Origin: Thainema sp966674685 | Lineage (GTDB): Bacteria > Cyanobacteriota > Cyanobacteriia > Phormidesmidales > Phormidesmidaceae | Reading direction: 5' to 3' | Assembly: GCA_966674685.1 (NCBI GenBank) | Contig: CBKWJC010000014.1 | Coordinates: forward strand, 1-64,000 | Length of the DNA: 64,000 bases | Shown here: piece by piece, positions 16,847 through 26,448 of the stretch | How the letters are laid out: each line of letters opens with the position of its first letter | Numbering within the stretch: the stretch's first letter is position 1 | The notes under the pieces: model-generated | Databases searched by the model: none | What the model was told of the DNA's origin: nothing | What the model saw: the letters and a program-made list of their open reading frames with translations, nothing else | Made by a program: the position numbers and the translations under genes

Positions 16847-17617
16847 ATGATGGATGAAGAAATTCGGCTAGATAGTGCCCAAGACAACAACTTGGATGCA
16901 GCAATGGGAGACGAAGGTGTCCCTGCCACGGACGCTCATCAATCGGATATGGGGGCTGATATGGGGGGAGATGCCGCTGCTGTTGATGGGACTGCCATTG
17001 AGGAGTTGACAGACGAGATGGCAGATGAGGCGATTCCTGCTGGTGCAGCAGGAGGAGGAACTCCAGATGCGGAAAGCATGGCTGCGATCGCAAATTTATC
17101 CCAAGAAATTGAGTCGCTTAAGGCTCAGCTAGAGGATCGGACACAGCAGTATATGCGGATTGCCGCTGACTTTGAAAACTTTCGGCGACGGACTCAAGGT
17201 GAGCGACAGAACTTAGAAGTTCAGGTTAAATGCTCCACGATTAAAGAGCTGTTGCCAGTCGTGGACAATTTTGAGCGGGCGCGATCGCAGATTAAGCCTG
17301 AGACGGAAAGTGAAATGACCATCCATAAAAGCTATCAGAGCGTCTACAAGCAGCTTGTAGATTGCCTGAAGCGAATTGGGGTGGCACCGATGCGGGCAGA
17401 AGGGCAAGAATTTGACCCCAATCTACATGAAGCCGTCATGCGCCAACCCACTTCTGAGTATGAAGAAGGGATTGTGATGGAAGAATTAATGCGCGGTTAT
17501 CTGCTCGGAGAACGCGTTTTGCGGCATGCAATGGTGAAAGTTGCTGCTGCCCCTGATCCCGATACGGTGTCTGACTCAGCCGAAGCTGGAGCAGATGCCA
17601 AACCCGCAGATGAATAA
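16847..17617 (+). CDS. grpE: nucleotide exchange factor GrpE
   Basis: A 256-residue GrpE. Residues 1-80 are an acidic, Gly/Ala-rich extension without predicted fold. A long coiled coil follows (LSQEIESLKAQLEDRTQQYM), then the family core DFENFRRRTQGERQNLE, VVDNFERA, and the C-terminal beta domain GYLLGERVLRHAMVKVA. GrpE releases ADP from DnaK. It heads the grpE-dnaK-dnaJ cluster, although a 348-base gap with a hairpin separates it from dnaK. Start: ATGATGGAT at 16847 offers two adjacent ATG codons. Confidence 0.95.
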   Translation: MMDEEIRLDSAQDNNLDAAMGDEGVPATDAHQSDMGADMGGDAAAVDGTAIEELTDEMADEAIPAGAAGGGTPDAESMAAIANLSQEIESLKAQLEDRTQQYMRIAADFENFRRRTQGERQNLEVQVKCSTIKELLPVVDNFERARSQIKPETESEMTIHKSYQSVYKQLVDCLKRIGVAPMRAEGQEFDPNLHEAVMRQPTSEYEEGIVMEELMRGYLLGERVLRHAMVKVAAAPDPDTVSDSAEAGADAKPADE

Positions 17618-17768
17618 GCTGCATCTTGTGGCTCATGCAATAATCATTAGCCAGTTGAGTAACTTGTAGCAGAAATGCTGCTGAGCTATCCGGTATTAAT
17701 CTGTTCATCAGTGAGTAAGAAAAAAAGCTCATTGGTGAATATGAAAAAATCGCGATCGCACAAATTGA

Positions 17769-17810
17769 AGGTATCAATGCAGACCCCTAATGGGTCGCCC
17801 ATTGATACCT
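17769..17810 (+). terminator. stem-loop in the grpE-dnaK gap
   Basis: Outer arms AGGTATCAATG (17769-17779) and its complement (17800-17810) enclose inner pairs GACCC/GGGTC around CTAAT. It lies 150 bases past the grpE stop with a T-poor tail (CTTAATT), so it may be a terminator, or a structure in the dnaK leader. The rest of the 348-base gap shows only a small GTTGAG/CTCAAC hairpin at 17908-17924. Confidence 0.5.
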
Positions 17811-17965
17811 CTTAATTCAAATCAAGCTGTAGTTGTTTGAACGTCATTTGGATGTTTTATGTTGATGGATGTTAATCCTGAAGAACAACATGTCCATCCT
17901 AAAAAAAGTTGAGCTATTCTCAACGTGTTACTACTCCTAGCCCTGTCGCTATTCACCCCTGAATT

Positions 17966-19930
17966 ATGGGAAAAGTCATTGGTATTGACCTCGGAACCAC
18001 CAACAGCTGTGTCGCCGTCTTAGAAGGAGGCCAACCTGTCGTTATTGCAAATACGGAAGGGGGGCGTACCACTCCCAGTATTGTCGGCTTCGGTAAATCT
18101 GGAGAGCGGCTCGTTGGCCAGCTAGCAAAGCGGCAAGCCGTGACCAATGCTGAAAATACCGTATTTAGCATTAAACGATTTATCGGGCGGCGTTGGGATG
18201 ATACGGAATCAGAGCGATCGCGCGTATCTTATACGTGCGTTGTCGGTCGAGATCACACCGTAGATGTGCAGGTGCGGGGTCAAACCTATACCCCCCAAGA
18301 AATCTCTTCCATGATCTTGCAGAAATTAAAGCAGGATGCCGAGAGCTATCTAGGGGAAACAGCGACCCAAGCAGTGATTACAGTGCCAGCTTACTTTACA
18401 GATGCCCAGCGTCAAGCTACGAAAGACGCTGGCACTATTGCAGGACTAGAAGTGCTGCGGATTATTAACGAGCCAACTGCTGCTGCATTGTCCTATGGTT
18501 TGGACAAGCAGGATCAAGATCAAACTGTCCTCGTATTTGACCTCGGTGGCGGCACGTTTGATGTTTCGGTGCTACAGCTTGGAGATGGTGTCTTCGAGGT
18601 CAAGGCCACGGCGGGTAACAACCATCTGGGTGGAGACGACTTTGACAATGTGATTGTGCGCTGGATGATTGACGCCTTTCGAGAGCAGGAAGGCGTAGAT
18701 TTATCTACCGATAAAATGGCGCTTCAGCGGCTGCGGGAAGCAGCCGAAAAAGCCAAAATTGAGTTATCGAGCATGGTGTCTACCCCGATCAATCTTCCGT
18801 TCATCACGGCGGATGAAACGGGGCCAAAGCATCTAGAAATGGATTTGAGTCGGGCCAAATTTGAAGAACTGGCTAAGGAGCTGATTGAGGGAACGCTGGA
18901 ACCCGTTGCTCAAGCGCTGAAAGATTGCGAATTAACTACAGACGACATTGATCGGATTATTTTGGTGGGTGGTTCCACTCGAATTCCAGCCGTACAGGCG
19001 GCAATCACAGGCTACTTTGGCGGTAAGACTCCCGATCGATCTGTCAATCCAGATGAAGCCGTGGCGCTCGGGGCGGCAATTCAGGCGGGTGTGCTGGGTG
19101 GCGAAGTTAAAGACCTGCTGCTGCTCGACGTGACGCCGCTCTCTTTGGGTATTGAAACTCTTGGGGAAGTCTTTACGAAGGTAATTGAGCGGAATACTAC
19201 GATTCCCACCAGTAAGACGCAGACGTTTTCCACAGCAACGGACGGTCAAACGTCGGTTGAAATCCACGTCCTGCAAGGTGAGCGGGCGATGGCGAAGGAT
19301 AATAAGAGTCTGGGTAAGTTTCAGCTCACTGGCATTCCGCCTGCGCCTCGGGGCATTCCTCAGATTGAAGTCGCGTTTGAGATTGACGCGGATGGAATTT
19401 TGCAAGTGGCGGCTCGTGATAAAGGTACGGGTCGAGAGCAAAGTATCCGGATTACCAATACGGGTGGCCTCAGCCAGAATGAGGTTGAGCGAATGCGGCA
19501 AGAGGCCGAAGTTTATGCCGATGAAGACCAGCGGCGAATTCGGGTGGCCGAATTGAAAAACCAGGCGGATAACCTCTTCTACAGCTATGAGACTACCATT
19601 CGGGACAACGCTGATGTGATTAGCGATGAGCTGAAGGCTTCGGCAGCCGAACGAGTTTCGGAATTGCGGGCTGCGATCGCAGATCGGAATGTTACTCCAG
19701 AAGACTTGCAGGCTTGCCTCAATGCGCTACAGCAAACGCTCATGACGGTGGGAACATCTGTCTATCAACAGGCTGCAGGCGAAATGGGTGACGGAGATCT
19801 GTTTGACGATGCCGCAACTGAAGTGGCATCAAGCAATCTTGATCCTGACGATATTCCTGATCCCAGCGATGACGATTACGACTTTGCTGATGATGCAACA
19901 GTGACAGCCGACTATGAGGCTATTGACTAA
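17966..19930 (+). CDS. dnaK: chaperone DnaK (Hsp70), DnaK2-like
   Basis: A 654-residue Hsp70. ATPase motifs visible are GIDLGTTNSC (5-14), VITVPAYF, LVFDLGGGTFDVSVLQ and ILVGGSTRIPAVQ. The linker LLLLDVTPLSLGIET precedes the substrate-binding domain, and the C-terminus is acidic (DDIPDPSDDDYDF). It refolds and holds client proteins with GrpE and DnaJ, whose genes flank it. Position in a grpE-dnaK-dnaJ cluster matches the essential DnaK2 paralog of other cyanobacteria, an inference from context. Confidence 0.97.
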   Translation: MGKVIGIDLGTTNSCVAVLEGGQPVVIANTEGGRTTPSIVGFGKSGERLVGQLAKRQAVTNAENTVFSIKRFIGRRWDDTESERSRVSYTCVVGRDHTVDVQVRGQTYTPQEISSMILQKLKQDAESYLGETATQAVITVPAYFTDAQRQATKDAGTIAGLEVLRIINEPTAAALSYGLDKQDQDQTVLVFDLGGGTFDVSVLQLGDGVFEVKATAGNNHLGGDDFDNVIVRWMIDAFREQEGVDLSTDKMALQRLREAAEKAKIELSSMVSTPINLPFITADETGPKHLEMDLSRAKFEELAKELIEGTLEPVAQALKDCELTTDDIDRIILVGGSTRIPAVQAAITGYFGGKTPDRSVNPDEAVALGAAIQAGVLGGEVKDLLLLDVTPLSLGIETLGEVFTKVIERNTTIPTSKTQTFSTATDGQTSVEIHVLQGERAMAKDNKSLGKFQLTGIPPAPRGIPQIEVAFEIDADGILQVAARDKGTGREQSIRITNTGGLSQNEVERMRQEAEVYADEDQRRIRVAELKNQADNLFYSYETTIRDNADVISDELKASAAERVSELRAAIADRNVTPEDLQACLNALQQTLMTVGTSVYQQAAGEMGDGDLFDDAATEVASSNLDPDDIPDPSDDDYDFADDATVTADYEAID

Positions 19931-20135
19931 TGGCTACACGCCAACCCATCCCCATTACGCTTTAATTTAACCTGTCAAGGTTCGGTTTCCACCATCTGTT
20001 GGGGCTTTATTGAACGTCACAATTCTCGCTATCCTAGTCTTCTAGCAGGCTAATCAATCTGCGATCGCGGATTGGTGACCTCATCACTTGTTGTAATTGT
20101 CTGTTGTAAATCCTAGCCTTTAATACTGCTGCTCT

Positions 20136-21278
20136 ATGGCCCGTGATTACTACGAACTGCTTGGCGTTTCTCGGGATGCTGACAAAGATGAAATCAAGCG
20201 TGCCTATCGCCGCTTAGCTCGGAAGTATCATCCAGATGTCAACAAAGAGGATGGGGCTGAGGAAAAGTTCAAAGAAATTAATCGGGCATATGAGGTGCTC
20301 TCTGAACCCGAAATGCGATCGCGCTATGACCGCTTCGGTGAAGCAGGCGTTGGTTCCGCTGCTGGAGCAGGTGCGGGCTTCAGCGATTTTGGCGACATGG
20401 GCGGCTTCGCAGATATCTTTGAAAGCTTCTTCAGTGGTTTTGCAGGCGGTGGCGGTGCTGGTGCTGGCGCATCGACACGACGGCGCAGTGGCCCAGTCCG
20501 AGGCGAAGACCTGCGGCTTGACCTAAAACTAGACTTTAAAGAAGCCGTATTTGGTGGCGATAAAGAAATTCCCATTAACCACCTGGAAAGCTGTAATACC
20601 TGCGACGGTTCCGGTGCAAAACCCGGTACTCGTCCACGGGCCTGTACGACTTGCGGTGGCTCTGGCCAAGTTCGACGGGCGGCTCGTACCCCCTTTGGCA
20701 GCTTTACTCAGGTTTCGGTTTGCCCAACCTGTACGGGCAGCGGTCAGGTAATTGAAGAAAAATGTGAAACCTGTCACGGTAGCGGTCAGGTACAGCGAAC
20801 GAAGCGTTTGAAAATCACCATTCCGGCGGGTGTGGATAATGGAACCCGTTTGCGGGTTGCCAGCGAAGGTGACGCGGGTAAGCGGGGCGGCCCACCAGGG
20901 GATTTATATGTTTATTTATTTGTTAATAGCGATCCCACTTTCCAGCGAGACGGCATTGATATCCTCTCAGAGGTTGATGTCAGCTATCTACAGGCTATCT
21001 TAGGCTGTCGGATGGAAGTTGAAACCGTCGATGGTAAAGAAGAGCTACAGGTGCCAGCCGGAACTCAGCCTGGTACGGTGCTAACCCTAGAAAATCGAGG
21101 TGTTCCTCGTTTGGGTAATCCGGTTAGCCGAGGTGACCATCGCATCACGGTTAATGTCGAAATTCCCAGCCGTATTTCATCCGAAGAACGTGATCTGCTA
21201 GAGAAACTGGCTAAATTACGGGGTGACCGGGTAGGTAAAGGTCACCTGGGCTTCTTAGGCGATTTATTCCGTGGATAA
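20136..21278 (+). CDS. dnaJ: co-chaperone DnaJ (type I Hsp40)
   Basis: A 380-residue type I DnaJ. It has the J-domain with the HPD tripeptide (YHPDVNKEDG), a Gly/Ala/Phe-rich linker (GGFADIFESFFSGFAGGG), and four zinc-finger repeats of the CxxCxGxG kind (CNTCDGSG, CTTCGGSG, CPTCTGSG, CETCHGSG). The two C-terminal beta domains and a dimerisation end (GFLGDLFRG) follow. It stimulates DnaK ATPase and delivers substrates. It follows dnaK by 205 bases and precedes tusA by 24 bases, so tusA and probably rsgA are in its transcript. Confidence 0.97.
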   Translation: MARDYYELLGVSRDADKDEIKRAYRRLARKYHPDVNKEDGAEEKFKEINRAYEVLSEPEMRSRYDRFGEAGVGSAAGAGAGFSDFGDMGGFADIFESFFSGFAGGGGAGAGASTRRRSGPVRGEDLRLDLKLDFKEAVFGGDKEIPINHLESCNTCDGSGAKPGTRPRACTTCGGSGQVRRAARTPFGSFTQVSVCPTCTGSGQVIEEKCETCHGSGQVQRTKRLKITIPAGVDNGTRLRVASEGDAGKRGGPPGDLYVYLFVNSDPTFQRDGIDILSEVDVSYLQAILGCRMEVETVDGKEELQVPAGTQPGTVLTLENRGVPRLGNPVSRGDHRITVNVEIPSRISSEERDLLEKLAKLRGDRVGKGHLGFLGDLFRG

Positions 21279-21302
21279 AGCTGCATACGCTTCATTGAAA
21301 TT

Positions 21303-21566
21303 ATGATTTCCCCCTCTCCTAGCAATTCCGCTGCTCAAGTGCCGGATGATCAGCTTGACCTGCGCGGCACACCCTGTCCCATTAATTTTGTTCGCACTAA
21401 GCTGCGGTTAGAACAGTTGTCACCGGGTTCTTTATTGGAAGTATGGCTTGATCCGGGTGAACCCATTGAGCAGGTTCCCGATAGCCTCAAGATGGAAGGC
21501 TACAGTATTGAGCGTTTGGATGAGCAAACGGACTATTTTGTGCTGCACGTCCGTTGCCCTGTATGA
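21303..21566 (+). CDS. TusA/SirA-like sulfur carrier protein
   Basis: An 87-residue TusA-family protein. The core DLRGTPCPINFVRTKLRLEQL holds the sulfur-carrying cysteine C25; the family motif CPxP reads CPIN here, without the second proline. The C-terminal strands end YFVLHVRCPV. TusA-type proteins pass persulfide sulfur for tRNA thiolation or cofactor synthesis; which acceptor is used here is unknown. Its TGA (21564-21566) overlaps an ATG for the next frame (ATGA), so coupling with rsgA is possible. Confidence 0.87.
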   Translation: MISPSPSNSAAQVPDDQLDLRGTPCPINFVRTKLRLEQLSPGSLLEVWLDPGEPIEQVPDSLKMEGYSIERLDEQTDYFVLHVRCPV

Positions 21567-21688
21567 TGCCAAGCTATACGCAGTTCAACTCAGAGGCTGA
21601 CCCCCATTTATCAACAGGTCAGGGGGATGTTGGCGATAAACGCGATCAGAAACGCGATCGCACCTTCTCTTCTCTACCCGTCACACCT

Positions 21689-22831
21689 ATGAGCGATCTG
21701 TCCGATGGCGACTTCACTCAAGCGGCAACGGGTTTACTTGGTACTGTACTCGCCGTACAGGCCAATTACTACTGGGTTCGCTTAGATCCGATAGGAGCAG
21801 ACGCAGATTCATCCGTAAGACCGGATCAGCCAACTATGCTGCTGTGTACTCGCCGAACACTGCTGAAGAAAATCGGTCAGCAGGTGATGGTCGGCGATCG
21901 CGTCATCGTCGAAGAACCGGATTGGGAAGGTGAGCGAGGTGCGATCGCAGCTGTGCAGCCCCGCACAACGGAGCTGGATCGTCCGCCAGTGGCCAATGCC
22001 GATCAGATTTTGCTGGTGTTTGCCCTAGATGAACCGCCGCCGGAACCCTGGCAGTTGAGTCGGTTTCTGGTCAAGGCGGAAACCACTCAACTCACGGTGC
22101 AACTTTGCCTGAACAAGTCTGATCTAGCGTCATCGAAACAGCGACAGGAGTGGGATGATCGGCTTAAGCGGTGGGGTTATGCTCCTTTATTCGTCAGCGC
22201 TAGTACTGAAGAAGGTTTATCTCAATTAATTGACCAGCTTAAGCAGCATGTGACGGTCATATCAGGCCCATCTGGGGTTGGTAAATCAAGCTTGATTAAT
22301 CGCTTAATTCCCGATGCCGATCTGCGGACAGGCCGCGTCTCCGGTAAGTTAGGACGAGGTCGCCACACCACACGCCATGTGGAGCTATTTGAGCTGCCGG
22401 AGGGCGGTCTGCTAGCCGATACACCGGGGTTTAATCAGCCCGATTTGCAGTGTTTGCCACGGGAATTGGTGAGCTATTTTCCAGAAGCACGGCAGCAGCT
22501 AGTCGATCAATCCTGCCAGTTTAGCGATTGTTTGCACCGAGACGAACCGAACTGCGCTCTTGCCGATGATTGGGAGCGCTACGAGCACTATTTGAACTTC
22601 CTAGATGATGCGATCGCATATCAGCAGAGCCTAGAACAGCGAGCGGATCAAGAATCGGCAGTCAAAGTTAAAAACAGCCAGTCCGGTCAACTCCAGCACG
22701 AGCCAAAGCTCTCCCCCAAAAAATATCGCCGCACATCCCGCAAATCGCAAAATCAAGCTCTGCAAGAACTGCGCTACGACATCGATAGCCTGGAGGATGA
22801 GGACGAGTTGGACGACTGGATTGATGGTTAG
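21689..22831 (+). CDS. rsgA: ribosome small-subunit GTPase RsgA
   Basis: RsgA, a circularly permuted GTPase that checks late 30S assembly. From the ATG at 21689 it has 380 residues: an OB-fold (GTVLAVQANYYWVRL), the GTPase with NKSD, the P-loop GPSGVGKSS (193-201) and DTPGF, and a C-terminal zinc site (CQFSDCLHRDEPNC). A polar tail follows. An upstream ATG at 21563 overlaps the tusA stop and would add 42 low-complexity residues around two HIP1-like sites; I prefer 21689 because the OB-fold starts soon after it. The alternative is open. Confidence 0.92.
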   Translation: MSDLSDGDFTQAATGLLGTVLAVQANYYWVRLDPIGADADSSVRPDQPTMLLCTRRTLLKKIGQQVMVGDRVIVEEPDWEGERGAIAAVQPRTTELDRPPVANADQILLVFALDEPPPEPWQLSRFLVKAETTQLTVQLCLNKSDLASSKQRQEWDDRLKRWGYAPLFVSASTEEGLSQLIDQLKQHVTVISGPSGVGKSSLINRLIPDADLRTGRVSGKLGRGRHTTRHVELFELPEGGLLADTPGFNQPDLQCLPRELVSYFPEARQQLVDQSCQFSDCLHRDEPNCALADDWERYEHYLNFLDDAIAYQQSLEQRADQESAVKVKNSQSGQLQHEPKLSPKKYRRTSRKSQNQALQELRYDIDSLEDEDELDDWIDG

Positions 22832-22975
22832 GTGGGTAACGGAGTACGGGAGCGATGGGGAAGAAGGGCTGTAAAGGGCTGTCAATCAAGTGACAATACA
22901 TGAACGATTCAGACAAACCGGAAGCAGTTCTGCTGTGATGGTCAAAGGGGATTCTATGGGTCGTTAATACTGTTC

Positions 22976-24025
22976 ATGCTGCAAATTGTTTTCGTTATTC
23001 TAGTCGTCATTTTGGGATCGGCTATTTGTTCGGGTACTGAAACCGCTATTTTATCGGTGCCCGTTTTGCGGGTGCGTCAACTGGCTCAGTCGGGTCAGCG
23101 AACTGCGATCGCGCTTTTGAAAATTCGCGAAAATATTAATCGTCCCATCGCCACCATTGTTATCCTCAACAATATTTTCAACATCGTTGGCAGTATCATC
23201 GTTGGTCAAGTCACGGTTTCAGTACTCGGTGATCCTTGGCTAGGCATTATTTCCGGTGTTTTGACATTTCTGATTATTGTCTTTGGGGAAATTTTGCCCA
23301 AGACTTTAGGAGAGCAAAATGCCGAAGCTATTTCGCTAGTAGCGGCTCAGCCACTGCAAACCCTAAGTCTGCTGTTTGGCCCAGTTGTTTGGCTAATTGA
23401 AACCATTACGGCTCCGCTGACCCATAGTCAGAAGATTCCGATTACCAACGAAGCTGAAATTCGATTCCTGGCCAAGCTGGGTCGACAAGAAGGCATCATT
23501 GAAGAAGACGAAGCGGAGATGATTCAGCGGATTTTTCACCTGAATGATGTAACTGCCGCTGATTTGATGACGCCACGGGTCGTGTTGACCTATCTGCGCG
23601 GTGATCTCAGCCTATTGGAGGCGCAGACTGAAATTATTGCCTCTCAACATAGCCGCATTGTGGTGATTGACCAGTCCATTGATCAGGTGCGCGGTGTGGC
23701 GCTGAAGGACGATCTCCTCACCGCTTTAATTGAGCAAGATGGCCAGCAGTTAGTTACCGACTTGGCGCGTCCGGCGCGCTTTGTGCCGGAAACGATTCGA
23801 GCCGATCGGCTACTGAAAACGTTCCAGTCCAATCGAGAGCATTTAGCGATTGTGCTTGATGAATACGGCGGCGTATCAGGCGTTGTGACGCTGGAAGACG
23901 TACTGGAAGTGCTGACGGATGAAATTGTCGATGAAACCGATCGCGGTGTTGATCTGCAAGCGATTGCTCGCCGCAAGCGGCAGAACCTACTGCACTATAG
24001 AGGAATTAAAGACGAGCCGACGTAA
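22976..24025 (+). CDS. CNNM-domain/CBS-domain membrane protein (hemolysin C/CorC family)
   Basis: A 349-residue protein. The CNNM (DUF21) domain covers about residues 1-170, with four hydrophobic segments and ILNNIFNIVGSI and FGEILPKTLGEQ. Two CBS domains follow (VTAADLMTPRVVLTYL; FVPETIRADRLLK) with the typical DEYGGVSGVVTLEDVLEVL. The usual C-terminal CorC_HlyC transporter-associated domain is missing: the protein ends about 30 residues after the second CBS. Relatives move or sense Mg2+ and other divalent cations. Its stop is only four bases from the convergent cyclase gene, and the junction forms an ACGTA/TACGT hairpin. Confidence 0.9.
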   Translation: MLQIVFVILVVILGSAICSGTETAILSVPVLRVRQLAQSGQRTAIALLKIRENINRPIATIVILNNIFNIVGSIIVGQVTVSVLGDPWLGIISGVLTFLIIVFGEILPKTLGEQNAEAISLVAAQPLQTLSLLFGPVVWLIETITAPLTHSQKIPITNEAEIRFLAKLGRQEGIIEEDEAEMIQRIFHLNDVTAADLMTPRVVLTYLRGDLSLLEAQTEIIASQHSRIVVIDQSIDQVRGVALKDDLLTALIEQDGQQLVTDLARPARFVPETIRADRLLKTFQSNREHLAIVLDEYGGVSGVVTLEDVLEVLTDEIVDETDRGVDLQAIARRKRQNLLHYRGIKDEPT

Positions 24026-24029
24026 GCTT

Positions 24030-26111
24030 CTACGTGGCTTCTGGATCGCAGGCATCATAGGTTGTTAGAGCTGATTCAGCCACACTGGGTGTCTCCGCTA
24101 AGTCTTTAGTGAGTGAACTGTTGTCGGCCACTTTTTCCAATGGGCAATGGGGATAGGGTGAGTAATCCAGAACTTGATAAACCTGGACAGGCTGCTGTCG
24201 TCCCTTTAGTTCAATTAACCCCCAAGCCTCGACCTCAAACTGATTGGCATCGAGTAAATCCAACGTATGATTTGTAATCAAAATGCGGCAGATTCCCTTA
24301 TGTCGATGCTTCTCACAGCTTTCCAACCGGGAAGCCACATTGACGCTGTCGCCAATCACGCCGTATTCCATCCGATCTTTGCCGCCCAAGCTACCTGCTA
24401 CGATTGGCCCCGTAAAAATGCCCACCCGCATTTGTAGTTCGGGCAGCTTTTGCGATCGCCAAATTTGATTCAGGGTTTGCAGCCGTTCTCCCATCTTTAA
24501 GGCACTCACGACGGCGTTATGGGCATCTGTCGCAACTTCTTCGGTTTGCATCCGCTCAATGGGGACGCCAAAGACTGCCAGTAAACCATCACCCGTAAAC
24601 TTATTGATAATGCCGTTGTGAGACTGCACAACCTCGGTCATTTCGCCCAGGTACTGATTCAATATGAGCAGCAGTTGTTCGGGCGGCATCTGTTCGGCCA
24701 TCGTGCTGAAGTTTTTTAGGTCAGAAAATAGCAGGGTAGCCGTTAGCTTTTGGCCAGGTAACTTGCCTGCTGAAACGAGGTTTTCGCGGTTTTCCCACAG
24801 GGCGCGGGCAATTTCCGGCGAGGTATTCTGGCCCAGTAGCGTCATCACCATTTGCTGCTGTCGCTGGGCTTGCTGGGCCCGATAGGTGACCATCGCCGCT
24901 TCAGTTGCGCTCATGGCAATCAGAGGCGCTACGACTGGAATCCAAACGCCCTGCTGAAAAATACCGTAGCTGATTAAGACTAGCCCAGCTGCCGTCACGG
25001 TTGCTACGCCAATCAGCACCAGTGTGTGACGAATTTGCCAAGCGATCGTACCGCCCAGCAAAGCCCAGGCCAGCATCCAGCCAAATTCTGCCCATTCTGG
25101 CCAATATTGAAATAGGGGACGCTCATCTGTAGCCGCATCCAAAAACTGGCTCACCATTTGGGCATGGACATTGATGCCCGCCATTTTGGATTCCACTGAG
25201 TTGCCAGCGGAATAGGGGGTAAAGAAGAGGTCTTTGCTGCTGGGGGCAACTGTGCCAATTAGCACAATTTGGTCTTTGATCCAGTCCGGGGGCACCTTGC
25301 GGGTCAGAATATCTGTCACAGATACAATGCGAGCGGGGGCGGCATCGGCTCGATAGTTAAGCAAGACCTGATAGCCAGCGTCATCCACTGTTTTATACGC
25401 GCCGGAATTTCGCTTTAGGGGTGCAAATGTGGCTGCTCCAAGCTGGAGATATTCCGGATTTTGGTCGCTGGGTTTGGGTAGAATATTTTGCTGAGCCAGG
25501 TATGCGATCGCAACTCTTAGACTAAACGAGTGATAGACCATGCCGTCTGGCGTTGCGCCAAACAGTAAATTTCGCCGCACGACCCCATCGGAATCATTGA
25601 TCAGATCATTAAACCCCACTCGCTCCTCCGGCACATTGGGCGGTGGCGGCACACTGGTATTTTCATTGTCGCCCAGCAGCGTAATTGCAATCAGGTTCTC
25701 GGCTTGCAGTTGGGGTCTGAGTTCTGACAAACCAACATGCTGAGGCACATCGCGATAGAGATCGAGACCAATCACCGCAGGCTGCTCCTGCTGAATGAGC
25801 CGCAGGACTTGCGCTAAGTCTTTATCGGAAAGCGTCGAGCGCTGGAGCCGCCGCAGATCAACTTCTGTAATCCCGACAATCAAGAGGCGGGGGTCGGGGT
25901 CGAGTTGCGATCGCACCCGCACAAACCGATCATAAACTTTCAGTTCTAATGCCTGTAATCCATCCCAGTAGCGAACAGCCCATGTTCCACCCGTAATTAA
26001 AATCGCTGCCACCAAAACGCCCTGAATTCCTAGCGTATTGCGAGGAAAGACAGTGTGCTTCAGTTTGCTCCATGCCGACCGGACAACCTGACTCGCTGAC
26101 TGAAGCGCCAT
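24030..26111 (-). CDS. CHASE2-domain class III adenylate/guanylate cyclase
   Basis: A 693-residue membrane cyclase: a short cytoplasmic start, one membrane helix (about 28-47), an extracytoplasmic CHASE2 sensor (about 60-340), three membrane helices (about 350-415), and a class III cyclase domain. Metal aspartates are D464 (LFSDLKNFS) and D508 (FTGDGLLAVFG). Of the two base-selecting positions, K504 is the lysine of adenylate cyclases, but the second reads glycine (G584 in EYGVIGDSVN) and not Asp or Thr. The transition-state residues are in VNVASRLES. So the product is cAMP or possibly cGMP. The signal sensed by CHASE2 is unknown. Confidence 0.92.
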   Translation of the reverse strand: MALQSASQVVRSAWSKLKHTVFPRNTLGIQGVLVAAILITGGTWAVRYWDGLQALELKVYDRFVRVRSQLDPDPRLLIVGITEVDLRRLQRSTLSDKDLAQVLRLIQQEQPAVIGLDLYRDVPQHVGLSELRPQLQAENLIAITLLGDNENTSVPPPPNVPEERVGFNDLINDSDGVVRRNLLFGATPDGMVYHSFSLRVAIAYLAQQNILPKPSDQNPEYLQLGAATFAPLKRNSGAYKTVDDAGYQVLLNYRADAAPARIVSVTDILTRKVPPDWIKDQIVLIGTVAPSSKDLFFTPYSAGNSVESKMAGINVHAQMVSQFLDAATDERPLFQYWPEWAEFGWMLAWALLGGTIAWQIRHTLVLIGVATVTAAGLVLISYGIFQQGVWIPVVAPLIAMSATEAAMVTYRAQQAQRQQQMVMTLLGQNTSPEIARALWENRENLVSAGKLPGQKLTATLLFSDLKNFSTMAEQMPPEQLLLILNQYLGEMTEVVQSHNGIINKFTGDGLLAVFGVPIERMQTEEVATDAHNAVVSALKMGERLQTLNQIWRSQKLPELQMRVGIFTGPIVAGSLGGKDRMEYGVIGDSVNVASRLESCEKHRHKGICRILITNHTLDLLDANQFEVEAWGLIELKGRQQPVQVYQVLDYSPYPHCPLEKVADNSSLTKDLAETPSVAESALTTYDACDPEAT

Positions 26112-26345
26112 GAAAAAACCTCTAAATCAGGGAAGAACCGTTGAACCTCCAGGATCAAGTCTGCTGAAAACCGTGACAGACTTGGTATGACAGAGCCAGA
26201 AATGCGGGGCTTTGCTGCATCCTAGCCCACATTTCCAGGAGATGTGTAGTACCCACAACTTGGTATTTTTGACACTACTCACTCTGCACAGTAAGAAGAC
26301 CCTGATTAATGCCAGCAATTTGATTAAAAAGTAGTTTTATTAACT

Positions 26346-26424
26346 AGACCTCTTGCATGAACCAGGATTTGAAGGCTGAAACCCTTGTGATTATGTTGTG
26401 TTTTTCGATTTGTGCAAGAGGTCT
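26346..26424. mobile_element. 79-bp MITE-like element with 12-bp inverted ends
   Basis: Ends AGACCTCTTGCA (26346-26357) and TGCAAGAGGTCT (26413-26424) are perfect inverted repeats. Both sides are flanked by ACT (26343-26345 and 26425-26427), a three-base target duplication. The 55-base interior codes for nothing. Small size, exact ends and a target duplication fit a non-autonomous element moved in trans by an IS, most likely an IS5-type one given the 3-bp duplication; no matching IS is in this window. It lies in the 506-base gap between the cyclase and ClC genes, where I see no gene. Confidence 0.75.
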
Positions 26425-26448
26425 ACTAGAACCTTGGGAAACTCTGGA

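Noticed and set aside
17618..17965. CIRCE or other heat-shock operator before dnaK
   Set aside because: No TTAGCACTC/GAGTGCTAA pair is present; only ordinary stem-loops are seen.
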